Positions 24,417 to 32,412 of a stretch of 64,000 bases of DNA are shown one piece after another. A program made the position numbers and the translations under genes. The stretch spans positions 372,001 through 436,000 of the forward strand of contig NZ_JAKNBL010000001.1 of NCBI RefSeq assembly GCF_022410535.1. The letters are read 5' to 3'. The first letter of the stretch is position 1. Each line of letters opens with the position of its first letter. The DNA comes from Pelotomaculum terephthalicicum JT (GTDB taxonomy: Bacteria > Bacillota > Desulfotomaculia > Desulfotomaculales > Pelotomaculaceae). The notes beneath the pieces are model-generated. The model was not told the origin of the DNA. It saw only the letters and a list, made by a program, of their open reading frames with translations, and did no database searches.

Positions 24417-24504
24417 GGGGGACATTCCTCCGACCCCAGAGTTACATTATTGGGGATATTCCTCTGCCCCCCAGAATTAGGCTTTATAGAGAGGTGTGTC
24501 CCCC
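24417..24504. repeat. Palindromic intergenic repeat with GGGGGACA ends
   Basis: GGGGGACA (24417-24424) and its inverse TGTCCCCC (24497-24504) bound an 88-base segment containing two similar internal units, GACATTCCTCCGACCCCAGA and GATATTCCTCTGCCCCCCAG. This looks like a REP/REPIN-type dispersed element. The rest of the 24374-24712 gap shows a terminator and no gene. Confidence 0.5.
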
Positions 24505-24513
24505 TTTCCTTTA

Positions 24514-24545
24514 ACAAATAACCCGGCCCAGCCAGGGTTATTTGT
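24514..24545. terminator. Terminator downstream of the PRC-barrel gene
   Basis: A perfect 11-bp stem ACAAATAACCC/GGGTTATTTGT with an inner GGC/GCC pairing. It lies 140 bases after the PRC-barrel stop. Confidence 0.75.
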
Positions 24546-24712
24546 TTGTAGCCCTCTTTAAAATTTACTGATTACCCTGCAAAAAATTTATTTAAAACGT
24601 ATAACAATTTAAGAGATAAGTTCCAGGATTAGACTGTCCCGAAGAGGAGGGATGCAAATTAAACTGAGTTGTTTTCTTTACTTTTTGAATACTTAATCCG
24701 GAGGTGTGATGA

Positions 24713-26089
24713 TTGTTTAAAAAGAATTTGTTTACTTTGCTATTAACAATGCTTTTAGTCCTGGGGATAGCGGCAACATCCTATGCCGATCCCGGAAAGG
24801 GGAAAGGGAAAGGACACTGGAAATTTACTAACTATGGCAAACGGCAAGCTGTTCAACTGGTTGATATTAATTCGCACTGGGCGGCAAATCCGATTCAGGT
24901 AATGTCTTCGTACGGGATTATTAATGGATATGCCGACTTTACTTTTAGGCCAAACGCCAATGTAACCAAATATGAGGCCATCATGATGATTTCGAGAGCG
25001 TGCGGTTTTACCGGCACTTTTGACTCGGGCAGGGACTGGGACAGCGATGTTCCCTCCTGGATGGCCGACTGCCTTGACTTTGCCGTAAACGAGGGAATAT
25101 TGACGGAAGAAGAGGCGGAAGACTTAAATGGCTGGGCGCCTGCCAAAAGGTACGAGGTGGCCATATGGGCCATCAGAGCAACCGGTTTGGAGGAGAATAG
25201 CGAGTTCTCGTTCCAGGACATGGACGAAATCCCCTACTTCGCCAGGCCTTATGTCGGGGAAATGTATAAATGCGGTTACATGGTCGGTTATCCGGGCAAT
25301 TTCTTCCAGCCCAACAAACCGGTGACCAGAGCGGAAATGGCAACCGTGCTTTACAGGATTCTATTGGACAATACCGATAACGGCGAGGCTGACGACAACG
25401 ACGGTGAGGAAGAGGAACTGGAAATTGCGCGCCTGGAGCCCGCTGACGGCAGCTACGACGTGGACGAAGATACCGCTGAGCTAGTGGTCAAGTTCAATAT
25501 GGACGTAAAGGCCGTAGATAACACGGAGAGTGTCCTGGACGGAATCATTGTCGAGAACGTGACTGACGATACGAATGTGGATATTGACGAGGTGTCCATA
25601 GAGGGCAAAATCCTTACCGTAAAACTTTACGAGTCCCTCGAAAGCGGCAAAACATACCGGGTTACCATTGAAGACGATATTATCGAAGCAGAGGACTCCG
25701 GTGAAAACTTCGACGGAATCAGCGGCGGCGAGTGGGAATTCAGCACGGATGAAACCTTTGGCATTGTCGGGTTGACCCCTGAGGACGGCGAGACTGTTAA
25801 CGAAGACACTTACGTCCTCGAAGCGGAATTCAGCGGCGATATCCGGGCAATCTCCGGAAAGAAACTGCTGAATGCAGTAGAGGTTTATAATCAGAGCGAC
25901 GACGAATATGTGGATATCGAAGATGTTGAAACTGACGGAGATACCCTCATAATCACTCTGGAGGAGCCCCTGGAGAACGGAGACACCTTTGAGGTAACCA
26001 TAAAGGCGGATTATATTGAAGAAAAAGACTCGGGTGTAAATTTTAAGGGTATTGACGGTGCTGACTGGGAACTTACCGTTGAGGAATAA
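24713..26089 (+). CDS. Secreted SLH-domain protein with two Ig-like (Big_5-type) domains
   Basis: A 458-residue protein. The signal peptide (1-26) ends around SYA-DPGK. Three S-layer homology domains follow (about 50-98, 108-157 and 165-216; DINSHWAANPIQVMSSYGI; FRPNANVTKYEA; NKPVTRAEMATVLYRI). These anchor proteins to pyruvylated cell-wall polymer. Two similar acidic beta-sandwich repeats (about 236-347 and 348-458; ARLEPADGSYDVDEDTAEL, GLTPEDGETVNEDTYVL) resemble SbsA Ig-like units. The TTG start at 24713 follows GGAGGTGTG. It likely displays a surface module; no catalytic domain is seen. Confidence 0.88.
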   Translation: MFKKNLFTLLLTMLLVLGIAATSYADPGKGKGKGHWKFTNYGKRQAVQLVDINSHWAANPIQVMSSYGIINGYADFTFRPNANVTKYEAIMMISRACGFTGTFDSGRDWDSDVPSWMADCLDFAVNEGILTEEEAEDLNGWAPAKRYEVAIWAIRATGLEENSEFSFQDMDEIPYFARPYVGEMYKCGYMVGYPGNFFQPNKPVTRAEMATVLYRILLDNTDNGEADDNDGEEEELEIARLEPADGSYDVDEDTAELVVKFNMDVKAVDNTESVLDGIIVENVTDDTNVDIDEVSIEGKILTVKLYESLESGKTYRVTIEDDIIEAEDSGENFDGISGGEWEFSTDETFGIVGLTPEDGETVNEDTYVLEAEFSGDIRAISGKKLLNAVEVYNQSDDEYVDIEDVETDGDTLIITLEEPLENGDTFEVTIKADYIEEKDSGVNFKGIDGADWELTVEE

Positions 26090-26108
26090 AGAGAAAGTGG
26101 TTAAGACA

Positions 26109-26126
26109 GGGGACGGTTCTCCGGTC
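26109..26126. repeat. Short GGGGACGGTTCTCCGGTC repeat unit
   Basis: An 18-base G/C-rich string of the kind that recurs between genes in many Clostridia, alone here, just after the SLH gene. Seen once in this window. Confidence 0.3.
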
Positions 26127-26171
26127 TAAAAGGTAGACAACAGCGGCATGAAACAGCTCCGCGATGACCTA

Positions 26172-26198
26172 AAACGACCCGGCTCAGCCGGGTCGTTT
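26172..26198 (+). terminator. Terminator of the SLH gene
   Basis: A perfect 12-bp stem AAACGACCCGGC/GCCGGGTCGTTT with a 3-base loop, about 80 bases after the SLH stop. It can act in both directions. Confidence 0.85.
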
Positions 26199-26220
26199 CG
26201 CTCTGCTCCACTGCTGGAAG

Positions 26221-26365
26221 TTACGCCTTTGTCATATTTTCCTGTTCTTCATGCAAATTGTCAATCCTTTTGCTCAAAACCCTGCTTCATGCGGTGGTAT
26301 TCTTCTCTTGTAATGCCGTCATTCTTCCAATCCACATACAAATGGAATCCACTCTTTAAAAAATA
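26221..26365 (-). pseudogene. Serine-recombinase C-terminal fragment, frameshifted
   Basis: Minus-strand translation gives SGFHLYVDWKNDGITREEY then HRMKQGFEQK, typical of the helical C-terminal region of large serine recombinases of conjugative transposons. One extra base shifts the frame after FEQK; the next frame continues IDNLHEEQENMTKA and stops. Only about 48 codons remain. This is a remnant of a lost mobile element. Confidence 0.6.
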
Positions 26366-26380
26366 AATGTAAAAAGTTCT

Positions 26381-26435
26381 TGACATTATCTTTTTGTTGT
26401 GCTATTTTAAAAATGTAAAAAATGTTTTACATTTA
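26381..26435 (+). promoter_or_regulatory. Promoter and palindromic operator of the XRE operon
   Basis: A -35 TTGACA (26381-26386) and -10 TATTTT (26404-26409) are 17 bases apart. Downstream lies the palindrome AAATGTAAAA-AATG-TTTTACATTT (26412-26435). A third half-site AAATGTAAAA lies just upstream of the -35 (26366-26375). The layout fits autorepression by the HTH protein encoded downstream. Confidence 0.75.
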
Positions 26436-26453
26436 TTGAGAGGAGTGATTGCT

Positions 26454-26585
26454 ATGAAAAAAGCGGATGAAATGGAAATGACAATAAACTTTAAGTCTAT
26501 GAGGCTATCGTCTCAAAATATCATTTTCTTTGGCAGCAAACTTTATATGACTCATAAAATGGTCGGAAATAACAATGAAGAATAA
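26454..26585 (+). CDS. Small hypothetical protein preceding an XRE regulator
   Basis: A 43-residue frame starting MKKADEMEMTINFKSMRLSS, with AGAGGAGTG upstream. It overlaps the start of the XRE gene, so the two are translationally coupled. XRE genes of this type are often paired with small membrane proteins; this one has no clear membrane segment and may be truncated. Unrecognised. Confidence 0.55.
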   Translation: MKKADEMEMTINFKSMRLSSQNIIFFGSKLYMTHKMVGNNNEE

Positions 26586-26784
26586 AATAAAAACTCTGCG
26601 CAAGGAATTAAAATTGCGTCAAGAAGACATTGCAAATCAGCTTGATGTGACAAGACAAACAATTATAGCCATTGAAAATGATAAGTACAACCCCTCCCTG
26701 GAATTAGCGATGAAACTGGCAAGACTGTTAAATACCACTGTCGAAGAATTATTCTTTCTTGACAACCCAACCACTACCGACTAA
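26575..26784 (+). CDS. XRE-family HTH transcriptional regulator
   Basis: A 69-residue, essentially single-domain Cro/CI helix-turn-helix protein: KTLRKELKLRQEDIANQLDVTRQTIIAIENDKYNPSLELA with the ETNxY-like dimer end LNTTVEELFFL. The palindrome upstream is its probable operator. It overlaps the preceding small gene. Such pairs are common on integrative elements, and a recombinase remnant lies just upstream. Confidence 0.88.
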   Translation: MKNKIKTLRKELKLRQEDIANQLDVTRQTIIAIENDKYNPSLELAMKLARLLNTTVEELFFLDNPTTTD

Positions 26785-26995
26785 AGCCGGCGGGGGATTT
26801 GCTGCTGAATTTAGTTGCTTTCTTTCATGTCGGCTGCTCCTTTCTGTATGTTTTCGGACAACAGAAAACGCCGCTTCGGTCGGCGCTTGTACCTTCCCGT
26901 GCTGGCGTTCCTGTGTGATTACAGATGTGTTTAATGGTATTTAGATTTTCAAAAGCCGTGTTTTAATGGCTTTGCGGGTGTTGTGCTAAAATACA
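26785..26995. other. Degraded mobile-element sequence
   Basis: No intact gene. On the minus strand there is an AGGAGCAGCCGAC ribosome site followed by ATGAAAGAAAGCAACTAA, a five-codon ORF that looks like the start of a lost gene. A CGCCG/CGGCG hairpin is near 26870. The region probably belongs to the same decayed element as the recombinase fragment. Confidence 0.4.
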
Positions 26996-27253
26996 TTACT
27001 CCACAGCGTCAGCCAGGCAAAATGACTTAACAGATATCCCATCAATTCTCTTTAAGTCATTCTCCAATGCTTGCCTCTCATTATCATCGGCCTGCATGGT
27101 CAGGGTGATAATACCCCTTTGGCGCCCGGGGTCGGGAATACCGTTGCGGCTTAAAATTTGTGAGCCGTGCCTCGTCAGCACCTGCTGCACTTCCGGCGCC
27201 CGGTTCGCCCTTTCATCCACCAGAATGCCGACAATACAAACGTTGCGCTTCAT
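26996..27253 (-). CDS. TM1266-type iron-only hydrogenase system regulator
   Basis: An 85-residue ferredoxin-like (ACT/NikR-C-like fold) protein, KRNVCIVGILVDERANRAPEVQQVL and the Asp/Gly-rich GIITLTMQADD. This family sits next to [FeFe] hydrogenase genes and is thought to regulate or assist them. The ATG at 27253 follows AAGGGG and overlaps the end of the hydrogenase gene region. The 27259 GTG is an alternative. Confidence 0.82.
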   Translation of the reverse strand: MKRNVCIVGILVDERANRAPEVQQVLTRHGSQILSRNGIPDPGRQRGIITLTMQADDNERQALENDLKRIDGISVKSFCLADAVE

Positions 27254-27255
27254 GT

Positions 27256-29133
27256 TCACACCCCTTCCCCAATATTTAAACGCTTTTTCTTTCTTTTGCT
27301 GCTAAAAGGAACATTATATATCAGGCGGGCCGGTTGTTTTTTATCGCCAACCCGCCTTGACGCAGGCGTCTTGAGATCCGGCAGCCTGCCTTCGGCAGCA
27401 TGGCTGGTGTGCAATAATTCTTTTGCTTTCTTGCTTAGCGGGTGTCCGAGAAAATCTTCATAAATAACTTTTACAGCGGGATTTTCGTGGGATTTTCTCA
27501 GTTTTTCAGCAAGATCAATTTTATATAACGCTTCGGCGCGTTTACGCCGGTACTCCGCGGACAGCTCCCTGTGTTCGGGGGTTCCGAAAATTGGCTGGCC
27601 GCCTCCGCCGACGCAGCCGCCGGGACAGGCCATGATTTCAACGAAATCAAAATGTTCGCCCCTCTTGATTCTTTCCAGCACGCGCCTGGCATTGCGGGTG
27701 CCGTGCACAACGGCTACCTTGATTTTTCCGCCTTTTTTCAAGTCAATGGACGCCTCTTTTATGCCGCGGACGCCCCGCAACTCCTTAAGTTCAATAATAG
27801 GCTCCCTGGCACCGGGATTGGCCACGGCGAAAGCCATCCGGACGGCAGCCTCGGTCAAGCCGCCTGTTCCGCCGAAAATATTTCCCGCCCCTGAAGAAAT
27901 ACCGAGCGGCTGGTCATAATTTTCATCCGGCAATTCTGAAAAGTTCAAACCGGCCTGACGGATCATCCTGGCCAGTTCCCGGGTAGTGACAACGTAGTCA
28001 ACATCCCGCAGGCCCCTGGTGACCATTTCTCTCCGGGCAGCCTCGAATTTTTTGGCGGTGCACGGCATAACGGCGACCACGACTATTTTCCCGGGATCGA
28101 TTCCCTCTCTCTGGGCAAAATAAGTTTTAATCAAAGCCCCCATCATCTCCTGAGGCGACTTGCAGGAAGACAGATTATTCAAAAACTCGGGGTAAAAGTG
28201 TTCGCAAAATCTGACCCAGCCCGGGCTGCACGAGGATATCAGCGGCAGCCGCTCTCTCTTTTTCAGCCGCTCCAGAAGTTCGTGCGATTCTTCCATGATA
28301 GTTATATCCGCCCCGAAGTCAGTTGAAAAGACGCGGTCGAAGCCCAACCGCCTTAACGCCGCCGCCAGCTTTCCGGTAACCACCGTACCCACCGGCATGC
28401 CGAAGGCCTCGCCAAGGGTGACTCTGATGCTGGGAGCGGTTTGCACCACGACAAACTTTTCCGGATCGGCCAGCGCCAAGAACACCTCGTCGATACTTTC
28501 TTTTTCTGTCAGCGCCCCGGTGGGGCAGGCCATCACACACTGCCCGCAGGCTATGCAGGCGGCCTCGGAAAGGTCCTTCATAAAGGCCGGGCCGATCACG
28601 GTCCTAAAGCCGCGGTGCTGCGCCGCCAGTGCGCCTACCCCCTGCACGTTCTTACAGACGGCCTCGCACCGCCGGCACTTGACACATTTGTTATAGTCCC
28701 TGACTATGAAAGGATTTTTGTCATGAACCAAATGCTCAAGCCGTTCCCCCTGCAAATGGATTTTCCGCACGCGCATCCGGTCCGCCAGCCTTTGCAGTTC
28801 ACAATTCAAGTTCCTCACACAACTGGTGCACTCACGCTTGTGTTCGGACAAAAGCAATTCGACCATACGTCTGCGGGCGTGACGCACCCGGGGCGTGTCG
28901 GTAAAAACCTTCATCCCTTCCTCAACAAGGCTGACACAGGAAGCCTGCAGGGTCTTTTTTTGATTCTTTTCCACTTCCACCAGACATACCCGGCAGACGC
29001 CCGGGGCGCTAATATCTTTTAAATAGCAAAGAGAGGGGATTTCGATACCGGCGCTTCTTGCCGCCTCCAGAATATTGGTCCCCTTTTTCACCTCGGCGAG
29101 GCGGTTGTTGATCCAAATTTTTATCTTTTCCAT
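27256..29133 (-). CDS. hydA: [FeFe] hydrogenase, group A, M3-like domain layout
   Basis: A 625-residue enzyme. Domains in order: N-terminal [2Fe-2S] (SLCYLKDISAPGVCRVC, about 34-65), His-Cys3 cluster (HKRECTSCVRNLNC, about 97-112), two [4Fe-4S] motifs (CVKCRRCEAVC; CIACGQCVMACP), then the H-cluster domain with L1 (SSCSPGWVRF), L2 (VMPCTAKKFEA) and L3 (IMACPGGCVGGGGQP). A C-terminal extension of about 50 residues ends in a basic stretch (SSKRKKKR) without cysteines. No NuoE/NuoF partners are adjacent, so it may be a soluble ferredoxin-linked enzyme. TM1266-type regulator follows. Confidence 0.95.
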   Translation of the reverse strand: MEKIKIWINNRLAEVKKGTNILEAARSAGIEIPSLCYLKDISAPGVCRVCLVEVEKNQKKTLQASCVSLVEEGMKVFTDTPRVRHARRRMVELLLSEHKRECTSCVRNLNCELQRLADRMRVRKIHLQGERLEHLVHDKNPFIVRDYNKCVKCRRCEAVCKNVQGVGALAAQHRGFRTVIGPAFMKDLSEAACIACGQCVMACPTGALTEKESIDEVFLALADPEKFVVVQTAPSIRVTLGEAFGMPVGTVVTGKLAAALRRLGFDRVFSTDFGADITIMEESHELLERLKKRERLPLISSCSPGWVRFCEHFYPEFLNNLSSCKSPQEMMGALIKTYFAQREGIDPGKIVVVAVMPCTAKKFEAARREMVTRGLRDVDYVVTTRELARMIRQAGLNFSELPDENYDQPLGISSGAGNIFGGTGGLTEAAVRMAFAVANPGAREPIIELKELRGVRGIKEASIDLKKGGKIKVAVVHGTRNARRVLERIKRGEHFDFVEIMACPGGCVGGGGQPIFGTPEHRELSAEYRRKRAEALYKIDLAEKLRKSHENPAVKVIYEDFLGHPLSKKAKELLHTSHAAEGRLPDLKTPASRRVGDKKQPARLIYNVPFSSKRKKKRLNIGEGV

Positions 29134-29205
29134 TGTATACTTATTCTTTTACCGATTGCCTTTTTTAATACTCAAATAATGATCTTTATAAAACCGCCCC
29201 GCATG

Positions 29206-29610
29206 TTAAGCGCCGATAATGGTGACAACGATCTCTCTGCCCGGCCGCGGCCCGTCGAATTCACAAAGAAAAATATTCTGCCAGGTGGATAGCCCAATTT
29301 CGCCGTCAATAATGGGGATAGTTTCACTTGGACTAATCAGGCCTGACTTCAAATGCGCGTCCCCGTTGCCGTCTTGCCGATCATGCTTCCAAACGCCTCT
29401 TGGAATCAAATTTTGCAAAAAACTGACCACATCGTTTTGGACGCTTTCATCCCAATTTTCCTGAATCATTATTGCCGCCGTCGCGCCACGCGCATATACA
29501 TTTACGATCCCGCTTTTCATTTTTGCATCAATGACGATTTTCCTAACCTCATCGGTGATGTCAATAAGCTCTTCACGATTACGGGTTTTAACGGTAAATC
29601 TCTTTTGCAT
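29206..29610 (-). CDS. YjbQ-family protein
   Basis: A 134-residue protein of the YjbQ/UPF0047 family, compact beta-rich, with the conserved VNVYARGATAAIMIQEN, GDAHLKSGLISPSETIPI and LCEFDGPRPGREIVVTIIG. Members have been reported to have weak thiamine-phosphate synthase activity; the physiological role is unclear. It has no obvious functional link to the neighbouring hydrogenase gene. Confidence 0.9.
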   Translation of the reverse strand: MQKRFTVKTRNREELIDITDEVRKIVIDAKMKSGIVNVYARGATAAIMIQENWDESVQNDVVSFLQNLIPRGVWKHDRQDGNGDAHLKSGLISPSETIPIIDGEIGLSTWQNIFLCEFDGPRPGREIVVTIIGA

Positions 29611-29792
29611 TTCATTTCCCCACCTTTTTGTTTGGCATATTGCCTATACTTCGCTTTTTAAATTTATAATTTATTGCCGCCACCTTAGTTTAACAGATTT
29701 TCAGGCAACTTAAATATATGAACCTGTGCCGCATGCTTGTAATCTTACCGCCCGCTATTGTAAACTGGGTAGGTAAAAGAGGTGATTAAAGC

Positions 29793-31721
29793 TTGATCTT
29801 GTTGCAGGCGGTCCGCATTGACAAATCTTTTGGCGCCCACCGGGTGCTGAATAACGTGAACTTAATCATTCAGGAAGGGGAGCGCTCAGGTATTGTGGGT
29901 GTCAACGGAGCGGGCAAATCCACCCTGTTGAAAATAATCACCGGCGCGCTGTCGCCGGACGCGGGCGAAGTAATCAAGGCGAAAGACCTGTCGGTTTCTT
30001 ATATGGCGCAAGACGGCGGGCTGGAATCCGGGCAAAGTATCTGGAACGAAATGCTCTCAGCGTTCACTCACCTAATTTGTATAGAGAAGCAACTTAGAAA
30101 TATGGAAAAACGCATGGGTGACCCGGCCGTCGTAGCGGACGGCAAAGAATACCGGCAACTGCTCCGGGACTATGACAATCTTTCCTCAGAATTCAAAAAC
30201 AAAGGCGGATTTGAGTACGAAGCCAACATACGCGGTGTACTGCACGGGCTAAATTTCCGGGACATGGACTACAACACCCCGGTGAACATACTGAGCGGCG
30301 GCCAGAAGACCCGCCTGGCCCTGGCCCGCTGCCTGCTCGGCGCGCCGGATTTGTTAATCCTGGACGAACCGACCAATTACCTGGACATGGACAATCTGAC
30401 CTGGCTGGAGCAATATCTTCAATCATACCGCGGGGCTGTACTTGCAGTTTCCCATGACCGCTACTTCCTGGACACTCTGGCGAAGGTGATTTACGACCTG
30501 GACAAAAACGGGATTACCCGGTACACCGGGAATTATACCAGTTTTGTCCGGCAAAAAGCCGAGCTGCAGGAGCAACAGCTGAAGGCGTACAAAAAGCAGC
30601 AAGAGGAAATAGGCCGCATGGAGGAATTCATAAGGCGCAACATGGCCGCCAAGGACACCACCGGGCGCGCCCAAAGCCGTTTGAAAACACTTGAAAAGAT
30701 GGAGCGGGTGACCCGGCCGGAGAAAGAACACAGAGTAAAAGTATCTTTTCATGTTGAGCGGCCAAGCGGACGGGAAGTGCTCAAGGTGCGTGAATTGACC
30801 ATTGGCTATCCCGGCGCGGCGCTGGCCACGGGGTTAAACTTTGATATTGAGAAGGGGGAACGGGTTGTCCTGATCGGACCCAACGGCACCGGCAAATCCA
30901 CCCTGTTAAAAACCATCGCCGGCTTGCTCCCGCCCCTGGCAGGACATATCAGGCAGGGCAGTCTGGTGCAGATCGGCTACTACGAGCAGGAACATCAGGG
31001 GCTGCACCGGGACAAGGATGTGCTGCACGAATTGTGGGACCGGTACCCGCACATGAACGAACTGGATATTCGCAAAGCGCTGGGCGGTTTTTTGTTCAGC
31101 GGCGATGATGTGAACAAAAGTGTGGCGGGGTTAAGCGGCGGTGAAAAATCCCGCCTGGCCCTGGCCGCCTTAATGCTGCGCAAAGCAAACTTCCTTCTGC
31201 TGGACGAGCCGACAAACCACCTGGACCTGCCGGGCAAAGAAGCGCTGGAAGACGCCCTGGCCGGCTACCCCGGCACCATTCTTTTTGTTTCCCACGACCG
31301 GTACTTTATCAACAAAGTAGCCTCCCGGGTACTGGAATTATCCCATGGCAGCGTAAACAGCTATCAAGGAAATTATGACTACTACCAGAATAAAAAACCC
31401 CGCCTGCCAGGAGCGGCAAAATCCGGGCCGGACCGCCCGGCGGACAGTGAGGAAAAGAAACAGAAACAGTACCTGCAAAAGAAAGAGGAGGATCGGCAAA
31501 AACGCAAGCACCTACGCGAGATCGCCAGCCTGGAACAATCCATTGCCGACCAGGAATCTTTGATCGTCCGCCTGGAAAAAGAACTGGAGCAGCCTGAAGT
31601 CTATCTGGATTACCAGGCCTGCCAGCAACGGCAGAGCGAACTTGAAAAAGTCCGGGCGGTCCTGCAAGATAACATGGAAAAATGGCTTGCCCTGGTGGAA
31701 GCTGAACAAATTAGGACATAA
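29793..31721 (+). CDS. ABC-F family ATPase
   Basis: A 642-residue soluble protein with two ABC domains (Walker A VNGAGKSTLLKI and GPNGTGKSTLLKTI; signatures LSGGQKTRLALARCL and LSGGEKSRLALAALM). Between them is the ABC-F linker (about 250-320, KKQQEEIGRMEEFIRRNMAAK). A C-terminal coiled coil (about 545-640) follows. No membrane segments. ABC-F proteins act on ribosomes; subclass looks YdiF/Uup-like. The TTG start follows AGAGGTGATTAAAGC. Confidence 0.93.
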   Translation: MILLQAVRIDKSFGAHRVLNNVNLIIQEGERSGIVGVNGAGKSTLLKIITGALSPDAGEVIKAKDLSVSYMAQDGGLESGQSIWNEMLSAFTHLICIEKQLRNMEKRMGDPAVVADGKEYRQLLRDYDNLSSEFKNKGGFEYEANIRGVLHGLNFRDMDYNTPVNILSGGQKTRLALARCLLGAPDLLILDEPTNYLDMDNLTWLEQYLQSYRGAVLAVSHDRYFLDTLAKVIYDLDKNGITRYTGNYTSFVRQKAELQEQQLKAYKKQQEEIGRMEEFIRRNMAAKDTTGRAQSRLKTLEKMERVTRPEKEHRVKVSFHVERPSGREVLKVRELTIGYPGAALATGLNFDIEKGERVVLIGPNGTGKSTLLKTIAGLLPPLAGHIRQGSLVQIGYYEQEHQGLHRDKDVLHELWDRYPHMNELDIRKALGGFLFSGDDVNKSVAGLSGGEKSRLALAALMLRKANFLLLDEPTNHLDLPGKEALEDALAGYPGTILFVSHDRYFINKVASRVLELSHGSVNSYQGNYDYYQNKKPRLPGAAKSGPDRPADSEEKKQKQYLQKKEEDRQKRKHLREIASLEQSIADQESLIVRLEKELEQPEVYLDYQACQQRQSELEKVRAVLQDNMEKWLALVEAEQIRT

Positions 31722-31743
31722 AGCCGGACAAGACTTGACTTGG

Positions 31744-32205
31744 CTAATTATACAGGTCGAGCAAGAGCCCAGCTATTTCATCAATTTTACCGGCAATCTC
31801 AAGATTTGCTTTCTGCTGCTCCAGCAGGGAGGCAGTCAGCTCATCGATCTTTTCATTTATTATCTCAATTCTAATCAGCAGCCGGCCCAATCCGTAATCT
31901 TGTTTTACCCTGTAATACTTCTCCAAGACGAAAGACAGGTATTCTTGTATTTGATTTTTATATTCGATCACATCTGCTTTGCTTTTTGTCCTCTTTAACT
32001 TTTCTCCCGCGGCTTTTATTTTGTCCAGCATCTCTTCAAGCTTCCGCTGTTCTCTTTTAGCCATATCCAGGGTGCTGGAAAAGTCTTTGCCGTCTCCCGC
32101 CTTTAGCACGGTTGGTTTGTATTTTCTACCCGGGCTCCGATCAACCGAAGATATTTTCACCAAGATATCCCCATTTCGGCCTTCAATTATAACCGTTGCT
32201 GCCAA
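31744..32205 (-). CDS. YaaR-family (DUF327) protein
   Basis: A 153-residue alpha-helical protein. The C-terminal KIDEIAGLLLDLYN and the middle YKNQIQEYLSFVLEKYYRV resemble the DUF327/YaaR family. Many Clostridia and Bacillus carry it near the origin. It is coiled-coil-rich with a short basic N-terminal stretch. The function is unknown; it converges on the ABC-F gene. Confidence 0.75.
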   Translation of the reverse strand: MAATVIIEGRNGDILVKISSVDRSPGRKYKPTVLKAGDGKDFSSTLDMAKREQRKLEEMLDKIKAAGEKLKRTKSKADVIEYKNQIQEYLSFVLEKYYRVKQDYGLGRLLIRIEIINEKIDELTASLLEQQKANLEIAGKIDEIAGLLLDLYN

Positions 32206-32286
32206 GTTAGTACTTTCTTTGCCTTGGTGCCTATTCCCTTCTATATCCTTCTATGCTAGAGAAAATATTTTCATAGAACCATAGGC

Positions 32287-32412
32287 GGGGTCAGCCCTTG
32301 ACATTTGACAGCTTTATCGGTTAACGGTCATTATACTTTAATTATTAGGGCTTTCGGTGTCTTATCACCCCATTATTTGCTATGCGCTTGTCCAATGTCA
32401 AGGGCTGACCCC
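32287..32412. repeat. 126-bp palindromic element with 24-bp inverted arms
   Basis: The arms GGGGTCAGCCCTTGACATTTGACA (32287-32310) and the inverse of GGGGTCAGCCCTTGACATTGGACA (32389-32412) match at 23 of 24 positions. The right arm overlaps the 3' end of a hypothetical gene and supplies its stop codon. No ORF lies inside. This resembles a REPIN/MITE-type non-autonomous element. Confidence 0.8.

Noticed and set aside
26148-26366. 72-residue plus-strand ORF after the SLH gene
   Set aside because: It covers the terminator hairpin and the antisense of the recombinase remnant; no ribosome site or domain.
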